A DNA stretch of 64,000 bases from Larus michahellis (taxonomy: Eukaryota > Chordata > Aves > Charadriiformes > Laridae). The notes under the pieces were generated by a model that was not told where the DNA came from, ran no database searches, and was given only the letters and a program-made list of their open reading frames with translations. Every line of letters begins with the position of its first letter. Position 1 is the first letter of the stretch. This document shows, in pieces, positions 48,261 through 60,400 of the stretch. Where the stretch lies: the NCBI RefSeq assembly GCF_964199755.1, contig NC_133903.1:53497239-53561238 (forward strand), read 5' to 3'. A program made the position numbers and the translations under genes.

Positions 48261-51200
48261 TATGTGGGGAGCAGTTTATCCCCCGCCAATGCAATTCTTT
48301 CTCGGAAGGTCAGTGGAGGTGCCTTGCCCATGGTGACACCACACACCGCTGGGAGGTGGGAGGCTGCTGCGTGGGGCCCCTTTGGCATGCCCACGCTGCA
48401 CGTGGCTGATGGAGTACCAATGGGTGTGCTGCGCTTCGCAGCATCAGGAGAAGAATCCAGCGGTTCTTCTGCCCTGAAGTCAGGGTGAGCTCTTCTGATG
48501 CACTGTCCCTATTCCCAACCCCAAACCCTCCTGGAAGAGCAAATGGTTCGTTAAGGCAAGGGGACCCCAGCTCCGAGACGTTCCCACAGTGCAAAACCAC
48601 CACAGCTGAATTCAGCCACCGCCGGCCACATCACCACTCCTGAACAAATCTTTCAACAACAGGGGTTGAAGAGTTTATATTTTCATATTTCTCAACCTAA
48701 ACCCCACCTTTTTTATCAGATTATTTAGCAGATTATTACTGATCACACCCTGCTAACTCATTTATATATATGTAGCCACAAGCGTCTCCTCTCCACCAGT
48801 GTCTAGGCTGGACATCGGTGGCAAAGTGACTTCAAACACTCCAGTGACATTTTCCATCCTCAGAACCAGCCGTGGCCAAGCACGAACCGTTTCTCAGCTC
48901 TGCAAAGCTCCCATTGCCTCCTTGAAAACAATGATCCATGAAAACCAGGGAAGCCAGAGGCCAGCAGACAAGCCAGGCTAGAGACTACCAGCCATCTGAA
49001 CTGGCAGAAAACTTTCCTTCTAAATGAAAACAGAAACTTTCTACTTCCATCTATGCTATTTTATTTTTCTTAGAAAACAAGAAGCCACACTGAGGAAGGC
49101 TCCCACAGTTTTCAGCTAAAATTTTCAAGTTTTGAGTTTTAAAGTCAAAATTTTCCATGAAAAAAAAGCCTTTTTTTTTTTCCAACACGGCTGTACTAGG
49201 AATTCTTACAGCAATCTTGCCAGCCAATTGCTTTCAGACAAAAACAATCCCAAATTCCAAATGATGCACAGAATACTCTGCAATAACCGGAGTCTAAAAC
49301 GCAGCAGCTCTGAAGTCTCCCTTTCTGCTCCCACTCCTTTCCGTGGGTCCATGACACTACGATTTGGTGGGTGGAACTCGCTCACGAATGATGTGAAACC
49401 TCCTTTTCACAGAAAGCTGGGAAATTCACCCCAGAATCACCAGTGGCCTCCCAGGGAACCAGCCTGCCACCCTGTGCTACTTCATCCATCGTTGGGAAGT
49501 GGCGGAGATTTTTAGTCTTTAAGTACTGTTGCGCTCCTTGGATATAATATAGCAAGAATATACCCTTCCTGTAGGACTCAAATAATAGTAAATCCAATGT
49601 GTAATTCTAACTCCTTCCCGCTTCCCCACATCCCCACAACCCTCCCCATTCCCCACTGTACTATTTTATCATCACTGCAGAACAGGACTTAGAAGCAAAG
49701 GGAACTCTCACCTTGGTATAACTTCACAGGTTATAAAAAGGAAACAACTCTTTGAGTTGGGCCCCTTTAATCTTTTTTCTTTCCTTCTTTCTTTCTTTAT
49801 TTTATTTGTTCAGTCATTCTTTTGTTCCTTCTTTTGTTCTTTCAGCTGTCTTTCATTCTTTCTTCCCTTTGCATAAAAATCTAGGTTTCGAATGTGTTCT
49901 GCAAAAGCAAGAGGGTCTGCCTTATCCACATTACTTGACATGTCGTCGCCTGCAACAGCACTGAGCGTTGCAAAGCTGGTGTGCGTGACGATGTGATCAG
50001 GCCGTGCCCTGGCTGTGCAACTTCGTACCTCTCAAAACCAAGCGAAGCCCTGAGGAATATTCTACTTCTTTCTGAGAAGTCAAGGTCAGCTTATCTGTTT
50101 CCAGTTCCTCCCTGCATGCCATCAAAATTGACTTCAAGGTCTTTACCAGGGCTTCAGAAGACAAAGACCTAGGAAGGTGCAGTGTAGGTAGCACCAGTTC
50201 ACCACACATTGAGAAGAGCTGCAGAGAGGAAGCCACTGGGTCCCAGGATGCACAATCTCAACGTACCAGTTTCAGAGGCCCTGTGGATGCCCCTGGCCTG
50301 AGCCTCAGCTTGCCTGTACGGACATTGCTCCCATGCACAACGTGGTGCTGCCCAGGCAGCAGGGCACGGAGAAGAGGAGGAAAGACCCCCCTGGTCTGAT
50401 GTTCAGTAGGTCAAGACTCACCCACAATGGTGTCGTGGTGCACTGCGATGGCAAACCATCCATCAGGACAGGGAAGGTTAAGGTCCCAGCACCTACTGAG
50501 GGCACCCACCTCCCTCCACCAACTATAGAGACAAGGCTTGGAAAACAGCGTCTCAGAGCTGCCGCCAGCCATCAGGATTATCCCTAGGAGAACTCCAACG
50601 GAGACGTGACCTCCCTACACCTCCCTGGTGTATGGTTGGTATACCCCTGGGGAAAGCATAGCGGAAAGCCCTGGAGTAGGAGCCAGCTCTGGTATTACTG
50701 CATGGGAATACACATCTGACCTCAGCGCACCAGGACAAACCTTCTCCCAACGTGAGCTTGCAAAGGAAAGTCACCTACCAATGCAGCTAGAAGATAAATA
50801 AGCAACAGAGGACCGATCCTCTGAAATATTTTTCCTTAGGAAATCTATGCAAAAGGGATTCTGCACCAACTATAAAACTCACCTCGTCCAGCATTACCAG
50901 GTGTAGGTGTTCACAGCCCTGAGATGTGTCGCTTTAGTAGTTTTCTGAATGGGCACACGTGACACAAAAACAAATCTGCGTTCTTCCACTCACTGGTTGA
51001 CTCCAACTTCAGAGTCTTCAGTGAAAAGTACAGGCTTGAAATTATTCTGAAGTTACAGCACCTACAAGACTTTTACCAGATGGAAACCTGAAAAAAAGAT
51101 TACTTCTCAGATGCATTGCTCATTTGTTCAGAGTAATTAGTAGATGTAAAACCAAAAATAGACGCTTTTCCTTTGATCCTCTCCAGTTGGATTCTGTGCG

Positions 51201-52089
51201 TGACCACCTAGAGCACGTCTTGATATTCTGCACTGAAACTGCTGCAGTTTTCATTCAAAACCCAACCAGCGCTTCACATCTCACCTACAAAAATGCAAAT
51301 GAAGACAAGCCGCGTCAAAGGACACCAGTGAGCATCAACCTGTCCCAACCCCTCACATTTTGCATTCTCCTGGCAGAAAGAAATCACAGCTGGGCTCACT
51401 TACAAAATTTTAAGCATCTCAATGATGAACCTGTACTGTTCTCCTGTGGTTATTTAATAATCTGTTAAAAATCCACCCTGAAGTGAGCAGCTAAGGTCCT
51501 CGCAGTCTCCTCAAGTCAATGGCAGCTCTTTCTTTGACACCACTAGCTTTGGGATTAGCCCTTTATATATAGCCTAGGGCAAAGGGTGAGGAAGAAGAGT
51601 GGTTTCCAGGAGACGGGGATGAAGAGCGGAGCAGATGGGGCCAGGGCAGATCTTGGCAGCAGGTGCCCGCGTGTGTGAGAGAGCTGAGGGGAGAACTGGC
51701 AGCAGGAGCTCGGGGGGTGCCGGGGACGGGCTACGACAGGAATACTCAACGCTACCAAAACGACCCAAGAGACACAGTTGGTTGCCTGGAAAGACTTGTC
51801 CTCCTCGGGTGGCTTTGCTCCCCTTCGATGGGTAATGCAGTACCAAGAGCTGGACTGGCTACACAGCCAGGGCCGAAACAGAGAATGGGAAAGCTGGAAC
51901 TCACACTGCTGTACAACCCTCTTGGCTTGTAGCAAAGCTCCAGCACAAAAATAGAGTCCCAAATAACAACCAGCAGTAAATATTTCACCTACCCAAGGAG
52001 CTGAGGCCGGTCAGCAGACAGCAGTGCTGCTCACACCGGACCGGTGGGGGCACGGTCGTGTTTCCAGCTGTACGTTTAATAAAGCCTCG

Positions 52090-52370
52090 TTCTTTATGCT
52101 GAGCATTAGCAATGATATCCTGCATTAGAGATTAGGGTAATACTGTACATTATTTCCAGCAAGGGATTAATTAAACCTTAACATTTCTGAGAGGCAACCT
52201 GTATAAAGGAAACCATTCATTTCAGCGAGATCCAAATTAACAAGTTTCTCCTTTGTTTCTAAACTTGCTCTGTGGTGGAATGAAATGTAAGCTGGGAACT
52301 GCCTCTTGCAAATGCTTTAAAATGACTAATAATAATATGGATTATCTACCTCCAAAGGGGCTATGTGCCA
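52090..52370. promoter_or_regulatory. Candidate conserved noncoding element
   Basis: A second unique AT-rich block with GGATTAATTAAACC near 52164-52177, ATTAGAGATTAGGGTAAT near 52125, and AAATTAACAAG near 52234. No repeat or exon signature. This call rests only on motif density and composition. Confidence 0.22.
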
Positions 52371-53640
52371 AACACCACTCCTGCCTCTCCAGGTCCCGCT
52401 GTAGGCTGTCTTCCTGGCACCCACAGATCCCTGCCGTTACTGCAACAGCCTCTGCTCTGCCCTGAGAGCTGGTCCCAAATGCGACAGCAATGTCCCACCC
52501 AGCAGCCTGCCCAAACAACCTCTGCAGTGCTTTGTTCCTTATGTTCCTTGGGCTGGAGGGAGGGAGCGCCAAGTCCATGGCACCATGCTGGGAGCGAAGG
52601 AAAGCCCTGTTTGAGGCTTAGGAGGATGAGGGGAGACAAGGGGGGACAGGACCATGTATGTTGCTCCATCTGTCTGTAAACAGGGGGGTGTGGAGGAGAC
52701 CCAGCAGGGATGAGGCAGCAGAGCCCTGTGCCCTGCGGATGTGAAGTGGGAGGCCACCAGCCAACATCTTCAGGGGGATTTTTCCCAGGAAAATGGGACT
52801 GCCTTCATCAGGAAGCCCCAAAGCTGAGCAAAACACCGGCTTCACAACAACTCTTCACTGGCAAAATTGTTCACTGATTTATGTGTTGTCCTCCTTTGTC
52901 CATAGTGCTCATGGTCATATACATACGGCTATGGAGAGACCTGGTGCCATTCACCACCACATGGCATTTTCTGTGGTTTCTTGGCTTTTTCCAGGGCCGC
53001 TCAAACAGCTGGGGCTGCCTGTGGCTGCTCACTTTGCTTTCTCAATATCTGCTGTTTCTTGTTTGGGCTTGTTTAAACTCGCTTTCTTCCTGTTCACTTT
53101 TATTCTGCTTTTCGTCATCAAAGTCCTGATTGGGCCGATGAGGGCTTTTGAGACCTGGAGGGTTTCCATGGGTCTGGCTTGTATTAGAGGGGGGCAATTT
53201 CCCAACCGCCGGCTGAGTTTCAACATTCCCGCTCTCCTTGCCGTACTGAGGAAAACCAGGGGCACACATGCAGCCTCCTGCAAAGACTTTCTCCCTTTCC
53301 AGCGGGATGAAACCGAGGTGGGGAAATTTTGACCATTGCTCAATGGAGTGGGTTGGACTGGAGAGCTGTCACTGGCGTGCTTGGAGTTGAGACTTTCAGC
53401 CCGATGATTTGCAGCTCATCCTCCTTGGCGGTATGGAGTGTTTCACCCCCTACGTGCTGCTTGTCCAGGCAGCAAAGATGCTGCGACCGCAAGAGAGGGG
53501 TTGTTGTGGGTCCCCCTGGTCTGGGGTGGCTCACGCAGCCCCTGGGGAGCCCGTCCCCACGGCGGGAGGACCAGTGGGTGGGCTGCAGAGAGCACGCGGT
53601 GCAGGTGGGGAGCTCTGTGCTCGCAGCCTTGCCACCATCC

Positions 53641-53765
53641 CTCCTTGCAGCCACGACCCCACGCTCACAACCTCGCAATTCCTCCTTGCAATCACAACCC
53701 CACGCTCACAACCTCCCAACCGTCCCTCCTTGCAACATCAGCCCCGCGCTCGCCTCCTTGCACAG
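53641..53765. repeat. Minisatellite, about 41-44 bp unit
   Basis: The word CTCCTTGCA recurs at 53641, 53682, 53726 and 53754. The first two units share CACAACCTC and ACCCCACGCTCACAACCTC. Unit spacing is 41, 44 and 28 bases, so the last copies are shortened and diverged. Confidence 0.8.
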
Positions 53766-54449
53766 CGGGGCTCTTGCACAGCCCATTGCCTCGCCGAGCT
53801 GATTTTAGGCCTGGAGGTTTTATTACCTGGGGATGAACGCTGCTGGCACACGTTGAAATGAATTCAAGAGCACAGTTTTTGACAGACTTTTATAAACTGT
53901 AGGTGCAAGGCGTGTCCACAGGACTAAACATCATGGTAGGCTTCATGAAAACTGCACCTTCGTGTAAGTAGAAACAGTAGTGTAGGTCAAAGTCAGTGAC
54001 CGTTTCCCAAACCAGTACCAGTGCCACGATGGTAATGTAATAAACATCACAAATCTGGTTTTTGCCCTTCACGGTTTCCACGCAGCTCAAACTAATCAAA
54101 GTAAAATGATGTGAAAACCAGTCAAATCTACAAAAAAAAGCAATTGCATAGACATGAGCCAGCTGTACGTCCTACCCTAAATAACAGCCCTGATGTCTTT
54201 CACCATTTAGAGGACACTGTGCTCCCGGTCCTTCCAATGGATCAGGATCAAGCCCACCACCCCGTTTGCACCTGCAAAAGCAAAACCCATCGGGAAACTA
54301 CCTCCAGCGTCCGTGTAACGCAGAGGAGTGAGCAACGGAGCCCTGGACGAGGGCCCACACGTGTACGGCAACGCGAAAGGCAGCGCTGAGCCCCGCCAGG
54401 GCACAAATCGTAACCGCGCTCCCCCCATCGCCCCCTCCCCAGCTTCACT

Positions 54450-54640
54450 GTTACAGGTCCAGCTACGCAATATTAATTGCAATTACCCATGTACCTCATG
54501 TGCGTATTACGTTTTAATAGGTGTCACCGTGCAATTAAGCACCGGCGGCGCGAGGCAGGCGTTCTGCAGTGCCAGCAATTTTTGCAAAAAACCACGAGAT
54601 GGCGATGCAATAGAAATTTCAATCGAGAAAAAAAGCACTT
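54450..54640. promoter_or_regulatory. Candidate regulatory element with CTCF-like core
   Basis: The block holds a TATTAATTGCAATTA cluster (54469-54483), a second CAATTAAGC, a TTTTTGCAAAAA dyad near 54580, and CCACGAGATGGCG at 54592-54604. The last differs at one position from the degenerate CTCF core. It lies in unique DNA with a fair number of CpGs. Confidence 0.3.
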
Positions 54641-54740
54641 GGGGGTTATAGAGGAAGGCCCGAACCCCCCGGCTGCTGAGCCCACCACCAGAAAGCGCAA
54701 AGCCTGAATGGAGAAGTGAAGTTTTACATTATTTTCCTTC

Positions 54741-54771
54741 TTTTTTTTTTTTTTTTTTTTTTGGGGGGGGG
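54741..54771 (+). repeat. T22 run followed by G9 run
   Basis: T from 54741 to 54762 is followed directly by G from 54763 to 54771. It is likely unstable in length and prone to sequencing error. Confidence 0.85.
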
Positions 54772-56914
54772 CATGCGTATGCTTGTTCTGCATTTATTGT
54801 GTATTTTTAAAGGTCCGAAGCATAGCACGGTTTGTATTTTCTTAAAAGATTAGTAGCTGCCTTGAAACCTCCTGTTAGAGCAGCAGCTCGATCCTGCCGT
54901 GATCAAAAAAGTCCACACGAAGGGGCAGGGAACTGCAGCCCTTTGGAGTCTGCTGCGTAATCGCCTCTTAAAAAAGGGATCTTTCCTCCCTCGAGCAAAC
55001 TGCCCCATTTCCCAAGAGATACGTCCATCAGTGATAGTCACGCTGAAAGGAATTTTGACACGAGGTGAAACATTAATTAAAGGTTTTTAATTAAAATACA
55101 GGAAGGCATGGAAAACGCAGAGCTGGCCGATGCAGCGCGTGCGGTTGCAATGCCTTTACCCTCCGAGCTCCCCCCTTCCCCCCGGGATGGTGTGACTGGG
55201 ATGTGTAAGGTGGGATGAAAAAGCGTGACTTGAATGTACAAGTTGGATGTAAAGATAGATCTGAATATTGCTACTTAAAAAAAAACCCCTGCTTTATCAC
55301 CTCATTTTTGTTTATAGTCTTTCCCCCTTCCTTACTGCAAACATATATCCATGGGCAGAGGTGCAGTCCTTTTTTATTTAATAAACGAATATTGAGTGTC
55401 ACTATGGACAGGCTTCAGGGTTTGGGGTTCTACATGGCACTGCCCCACCCTCAGGGACTCGATAGGGTCGTACCTGCTCCCCTGCAACCCCAAATTGAGT
55501 GGCTTACGTCCTGCCTAGCCCTGCTGTCAGGGATGGGGTGTCAAAGAGCAGCACACGGGACAGGGGCCTGGAAACCTCCTTCCCATCTGTCCTCTGGTCC
55601 AACAAAGGCCCCGTTGTTGTTCTTGTGACTATTGTCGGCACCAAAGACTAATGTCAACAGTTTTATACGAGGAGAATTAAAACAACAAATATTGAGCTGT
55701 TTTCAAATGTTTGCGAGATGGAAGACACACATTCAACACCTCCATCCTCCCTCTAAAAACCCTCAGGGAACAAATACTCAAACCCTAAAGCCATCAGCCA
55801 ACGGCGGATTTTTTTCTGTGACTTTTAGCGCAATCCCGTAGAAAAAAAAATGCCTGCCTCTTCTCTGGGTCTCTGCTCCCCCCCCGGCTCCCACGGCACG
55901 GGGCACAGCTCTGGACGATGCTACTACGAAGGTGGTGGGCACACGCTGATGGCCAGCACTTCCACTTTACCCTGTTTGCCCTCAAAAGCAACCCAAGCAA
56001 CCCTTACCTGCTCATGGAGAAACACCCGCTTCCCAGCAAACCCTTCGGCACTGCGCAGGGACAGGGCGGCAGTTTTCACTTTCCCTCTCCAGGGGAGCAA
56101 TATTTCTCCTGGCAGCCCCAAATTCGGGGATGGGTGGCTCTGCAGGGCTGTTTCTCTCCATTTTACGGCACCCGTTGAGCTGAATGAGGATAAAGCACCA
56201 AATTTTGAGCCCACAATTCAATTAGGATTTGCACAAATGCAGCTTCAAAGCGCCCTCGTGCAAATTTGCCCTGCATATCAAAACTCCCCTTTGCAAATCT
56301 GCCCTTTAGGTTCCTACTCGAAAAGGGGATGGAAGACACTTTGCGGAGATTCATTTTTCCTCTAGTTTATATATAACTTGCTAAGCTTTTTATTTTTTAA
56401 ATGAGCTTACTATGTCCAATTTAAGTCAAAATTTAATGATCCCTGCAGTAATTCATTTAAGGATACAGCTTCAATAAACGCCATGGCATAAGTCAGGGAA
56501 TAACTGTCCTTGTCCGCAGCACAATGATTAATCAACTTTATTAAAATTAGGATTGACTGAGGATATTTGCATAATATGAGAAGACTTGGAGCCTTCTCCA
56601 GGACTAAAATGGCCCTGAGACCAACCTTTGGGGCTTTCCTCCCCACTTTTCCAGGCCCCCTGGCCCCACATAGCTTGGGAGCATCCCAGTCCAGAGTGGC
56701 CGGTTTGGCTCGCGCGTGGAGTTGGACAGTGGTCCTAAAAAGGGTTAAAAAATACCAATAGTCCTTGACACAGACAAAAAGGTTGTGATGCGCTTTGGGC
56801 AGGAAGGAAATGTGGGAAACATCCTCTATTTCTGTTGGTTTAAGAGGTGTTTCTCAACGCTTTGGTGTAGGGATGCTTTCTGGGTGAAGCATTCATAGGA
56901 GCAACCACCTGGAG

Positions 56915-56963
56915 TTATTTTATGTTATTTTGTATTATTTTATGTTATTTTATATTATTTTAT
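56915..56963 (+). repeat. 10-bp tandem repeat of TTATTTTATG type
   Basis: Five near-perfect units, with variants TTATTTTGTA and TTATTTTATA, form a short AT-rich microsatellite-like array in unique DNA just left of the CpG-dense patch at 57000. Confidence 0.85.
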
Positions 56964-56999
56964 CTCCCCCTGGAGTTGGTCAGGGCCCTGGATGCCCAC

Positions 57000-57240
57000 T
57001 CTGCTTAGCCGGCGACCCGTGCCACGCCACGGCCAACGCTCAGAGCAGCTTAGCCCCCGTGGCAGGTCAAGGAAAGCAAAAGCAGCCCTAGCTGCCGGGG
57101 GGGGGGCTCTGCACCCCCGGCTCCGCAGAGCAGCACCCCGGCACGGCACGGGCCACGGTGCCAGCACAGCCCCCTGCCACCGGGCTGCCAAGTCGAGCCG
57201 ACCGAGCCCCCGCGGAGCCCACATTACCACCGCGATGACC
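57000..57240. promoter_or_regulatory. CpG-dense patch (CpG-island-like)
   Basis: About 23 CpGs in roughly 240 bases by hand count, with a G9-type run near 57099 and the repeat GGCACGGCACGGG. It joins directly onto the candidate conserved block to its right. No gene start is recognised. Confidence 0.4.
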
Positions 57241-57720
57241 CTATATGTAACACCGGCCAACCATGAGGGACCAATTAGATTTCTGGATCCAATTAGCAGC
57301 AGCTGTGATTTGTGCGCATCCCTCTGTACATATGGCTACGCTGAACTTTCCCTCAGTTTCAAATGTCCCCGTATAGCGCAGGCGAAATGAGAGGAAGGGC
57401 CATTTGTCTCGTTTTTTTCGAGAGCCTTTATTATGATGGACGAGGAACCTTTTACATCATTCACCAACTTGCAAACAAATTAGCTACCTTCATCACCTTC
57501 CCCTGATAGCGGAGCTGGCAAGCGATGGCCCGATGAGCTGTCGGGGAGCGGGTAATGGGTGCGGGGGTGGGGGGGTGTACAAGTGTTTCATTGGACATGA
57601 TCAACTAAGTTTGCTGGAAATAAAATATAAGTGAAGTCAGATGCTGAGGGCTTAAGTGTCCATGCATTAACCAAGATGGTTTCCATCTTGTGAAGCAATT
57701 TGGGCTCTGGCCATTTAGGG
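57241..57720. promoter_or_regulatory. Candidate conserved noncoding element with YY1-like dyad
   Basis: A unique, non-repetitive block next to a CpG patch. It contains AATTAG words near 57276 and 57291 and a perfect inverted repeat CAAGATGG-TTT-CCATCTTG at 57672-57690, in which each arm carries AAGATGG, the YY1 core. Function is inferred from motifs only. Confidence 0.3.
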
Positions 57721-58963
57721 CGGGACAGGAATTGTTACTCATTTTAATGGATGCTGGGCATCCAAATCCCTTCGGTGGGACTGAAAAATCTCATCCCTAA
57801 TTTCAATGTGCCTCAGTCCCTCACATGCAGCCAACTCTCACAGGGTGCTCCCGGAAGCCGGATAAAAGTGTTACTGGTATTACCCGTAACGATCTTCCAT
57901 TTCCTTGAAGAGATCAGAGCAGGAAAAAGAGAAAGGAAGGTCCAAGGCCTGTTGACAAAATGACAGGCAGATGAATAGAGCTGGCTCCTTCTTCCCTATC
58001 AGTGGTTTCAGCCCAGAGATAGAAGGTCCCATCAACTGCAGCCCAGCAGAAGTCCCCTGCTCAGGACCGTGCATGCAACGAGACCGCAGCACTGATGGCT
58101 GCAGAAGCGCGTGATGCAGATCAGTGCAGGTCCTGCCACTAACGAGCCTGGTAAGGGCAGTGATGCTGCGAGCACCGGGCAGCAAGGCTGTGATAAATGA
58201 CTGGGAGCTAATGGCGAGGTGTTCTGCAGCATTGCCCGAGGGGTCAGCCCCTTTCTCCTCCATCTGCGGGGCTTTTAACGGCAGGCCGCCGTTCCTGGCA
58301 GGAGGTGTCGATAATGGAGCTGATCACCAGCTCCAGCGCGAAGGTAGAAGATAAAACCATTTTACAGTGTGCTTTAAAAAAAGAAGTCGTCTTAGCTGGA
58401 AAGTGTCGCTTAAAAAACAGGGCAGCATTGGAGGAGAGACCCCTACACACATGCATAGCCTTGACAAAATTGTGGTAGAAAAGAGGCACTGGATCATTTT
58501 AGTGCACAGTAAACAACTCGGTATCTCTGTCGCCTGCAAGGTTTGGAAACGAGCCCTTTTACTCAGCAGCCAGCCAGCTCCGGCTCCTGGGGACGAGCAC
58601 GGGGAGGGGTTGAGCGTAAATTAGGAGAGGAGGAAAGGGGCTGAAGGTTGCGTGATATCACGCCAGATCGTGTCTGAAAAAACCCAAGAGTTTGGCCCTG
58701 TTTGGCTGAAAAGCGAAGGGGACAGACCTGGTGGTGACACTTCCCCATCCCTCCTCTTACAGCTGGTTGAACCTGTGTTTCCTTGGTGGGGAGCAGGTAA
58801 AGTCAGGCGACATCACCTGTCCAGGGGAAGGATAAACTGGATGATGTTTTCCATGGAAGTGGAAAATTCAGCGTAATTAAACTTGATCCTTGGCAGAAGA
58901 TAAACATGTTTGAAAACCCAGCCGAAACGCCGAAGTTACAGTAGCTGATCCACAGAGAGGAAG

Positions 58964-59110
58964 AATGGTTTTGTGGTTAAGGCGCTTCACTGTGATCTGA
59001 AAAATCTGGGTTTAATTCCATCAGCCACAGCCTCCCTGTGTGCTCTTGGACAAATCGCTTCATATCTTTCTGCCCAGCTCGGTATACAAAATGAGGGTGA
59101 TAGCTCATCC
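58964..59110 (+). mobile_element. Ancient tRNA-derived SINE relic (MIR/CORE-SINE-like)
   Basis: A tRNA-like head with A-box-like TGGTTAAGGCG (58974-58984) and B-box-like GGTTTAATTCC (59009-59019) is followed by a body with CTGTGTGCTCTTGGACAAAT and CAAAATGAGGGTGATAGC. These correspond to the MIR-type blocks 'tgtgaccttgggcaagt' and 'taaaatggggataata'. The order of all four blocks makes this the clearest SINE relic in the window. Confidence 0.65.
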
Positions 59111-59987
59111 TTTTCAAACAGACAGTCCTTACCATGAAGAGTTTGCAGTCGCGGCTAAATCTACACGTCGCGGATCGAAGCAACAAGTTTCAGGAGCGTA
59201 TCACCTTGATAATGATGGCAACGTTTTACTCTCCGTTGTGGAAGGAGCTGAATTCCCAGCTTGAAAGCAGAGTATTATATCCACAATCCACTCCTCTTCA
59301 TGGGTCAGGCATCGAAACTAATTTCTGTATTAAAAAAAAAAAAAAGAATCGCAGCACAAAAATGGCTTAATTAGCTTTGTAGACAGCCAGTGTGAGTACA
59401 GAATACCCCGAGCGAGGGTCCTCTCCAGCCAAATACCGTCCTTTAGGGAACTTGGCATTCCTTCCAGGCTGTGTGTCAAGGAGACTGAGCAACTTTACAT
59501 CAACACAACATGGATTTTCCTTCTACCAAACTACTCTGCAATCTGTAATTCTTAACCTCACAAGTTTGAGATTGTACCTTAACATTTGCAGGAAGCAGAT
59601 GGCTTCTGCATACTGCCAACCTGTTGTTACAAAAGCATCTTCCAAGAATTGTTTTCTACCCACAGTCGCTAACCATAATTAACCTTTCATATGATTTAAT
59701 AAACAGGAAAAAATATTTGCCATCTCATATTAATAGAGAGAGCTCTTCAGGACATTCCCCCCCCCCCCCTTCTAGAACATAGAAACCGTGGTAATTTTTT
59801 ATGTGCGCTTATTTTATTGCCTTTCAAACTATTTAGGGATGCAGCTTACCTATGCAGATTAAAGCTGCGAAGGACAGCATAATAGTGGTTGCGCAGGGCA
59901 CCTTCTGGCATGGCACAAAATGACCTCTTATTTGAGGGCAAAAAAAAAAGCGAGAGCGAGTGAGAAGAACGAGTGCTAAGCCCGGGG

Positions 59988-60031
59988 CAGAGATGGAGAG
60001 CAGAGATGGAGAGCAGAGATGGAGAGCAGAG
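59988..60031 (+). repeat. 13-bp tandem repeat, three units plus a partial
   Basis: The unit CAGAGATGGAGAG starts at 59988, 60001 and 60014 and continues as CAGAG at 60027. The units are identical, suggesting recent expansion. Confidence 0.9.
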
Positions 60032-60254
60032 CTCACCGACAGCCCCGGCGATATCAAGGGAGCCACATATATTTTACGCTTTCCCACACTCATAATTTTA
60101 ATGCCTTGCAAAGTTTTAAGTGATAATAATAGAGTCCTGTAGTACTTTGACCTTTTTAATATTCGGAAACTTTACTGACCCGTCATTTTTGGATGGAGGG
60201 CCCTCTCTATATACACACCACAGGGACAGACACCTCCAAAGTGTCTAGGAGCAA

Positions 60255-60400
60255 GCTAAGTGTAAAGTGGTATTATTATCCTGATTTCACTAATGAAAGA
60301 AAATGAAGATGTTGGCTAAGACTTTCCCCCACATTATGGGGGAAATTAAATGACAGACGTAAGTAAAAAGCTGGCATGGGGGACCAAAGTACGTCTCTCA
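60255..60400 (-). mobile_element. Possible MIR-like SINE relic
   Basis: Plus-strand text GTGGTATTATTATCCTGATT, then words resembling 'gaggttaagactt' and a 'gctggcatggggg..ccaaagt' end, follows the reverse order of MIR-type SINEs. It is more diverged than the copies at 58964 and 62480. Confidence 0.3.

Larger units (their letters stand above)
40086..53640. other. Gene-poor intergenic DNA
   Basis: No exon of a known protein was recognised. The longest open frame, minus strand 45549-46217, has no ATG at its upstream end and no recognisable domain. The stretch also contains a CR1 stub at 41221-41290 and pyrimidine-rich DNA at about 49770-49865. Confidence 0.5.

Noticed and set aside
52793-53343. 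Overlapping open frames on both strands
   Set aside because: Low-complexity hydrophobic and serine-rich translations without homology or splice structure; likely chance.
58964-59030. Functional tRNA gene
   Set aside because: A- and B-box-like words are present but the sequence does not fold into a full tRNA and continues into a SINE body.
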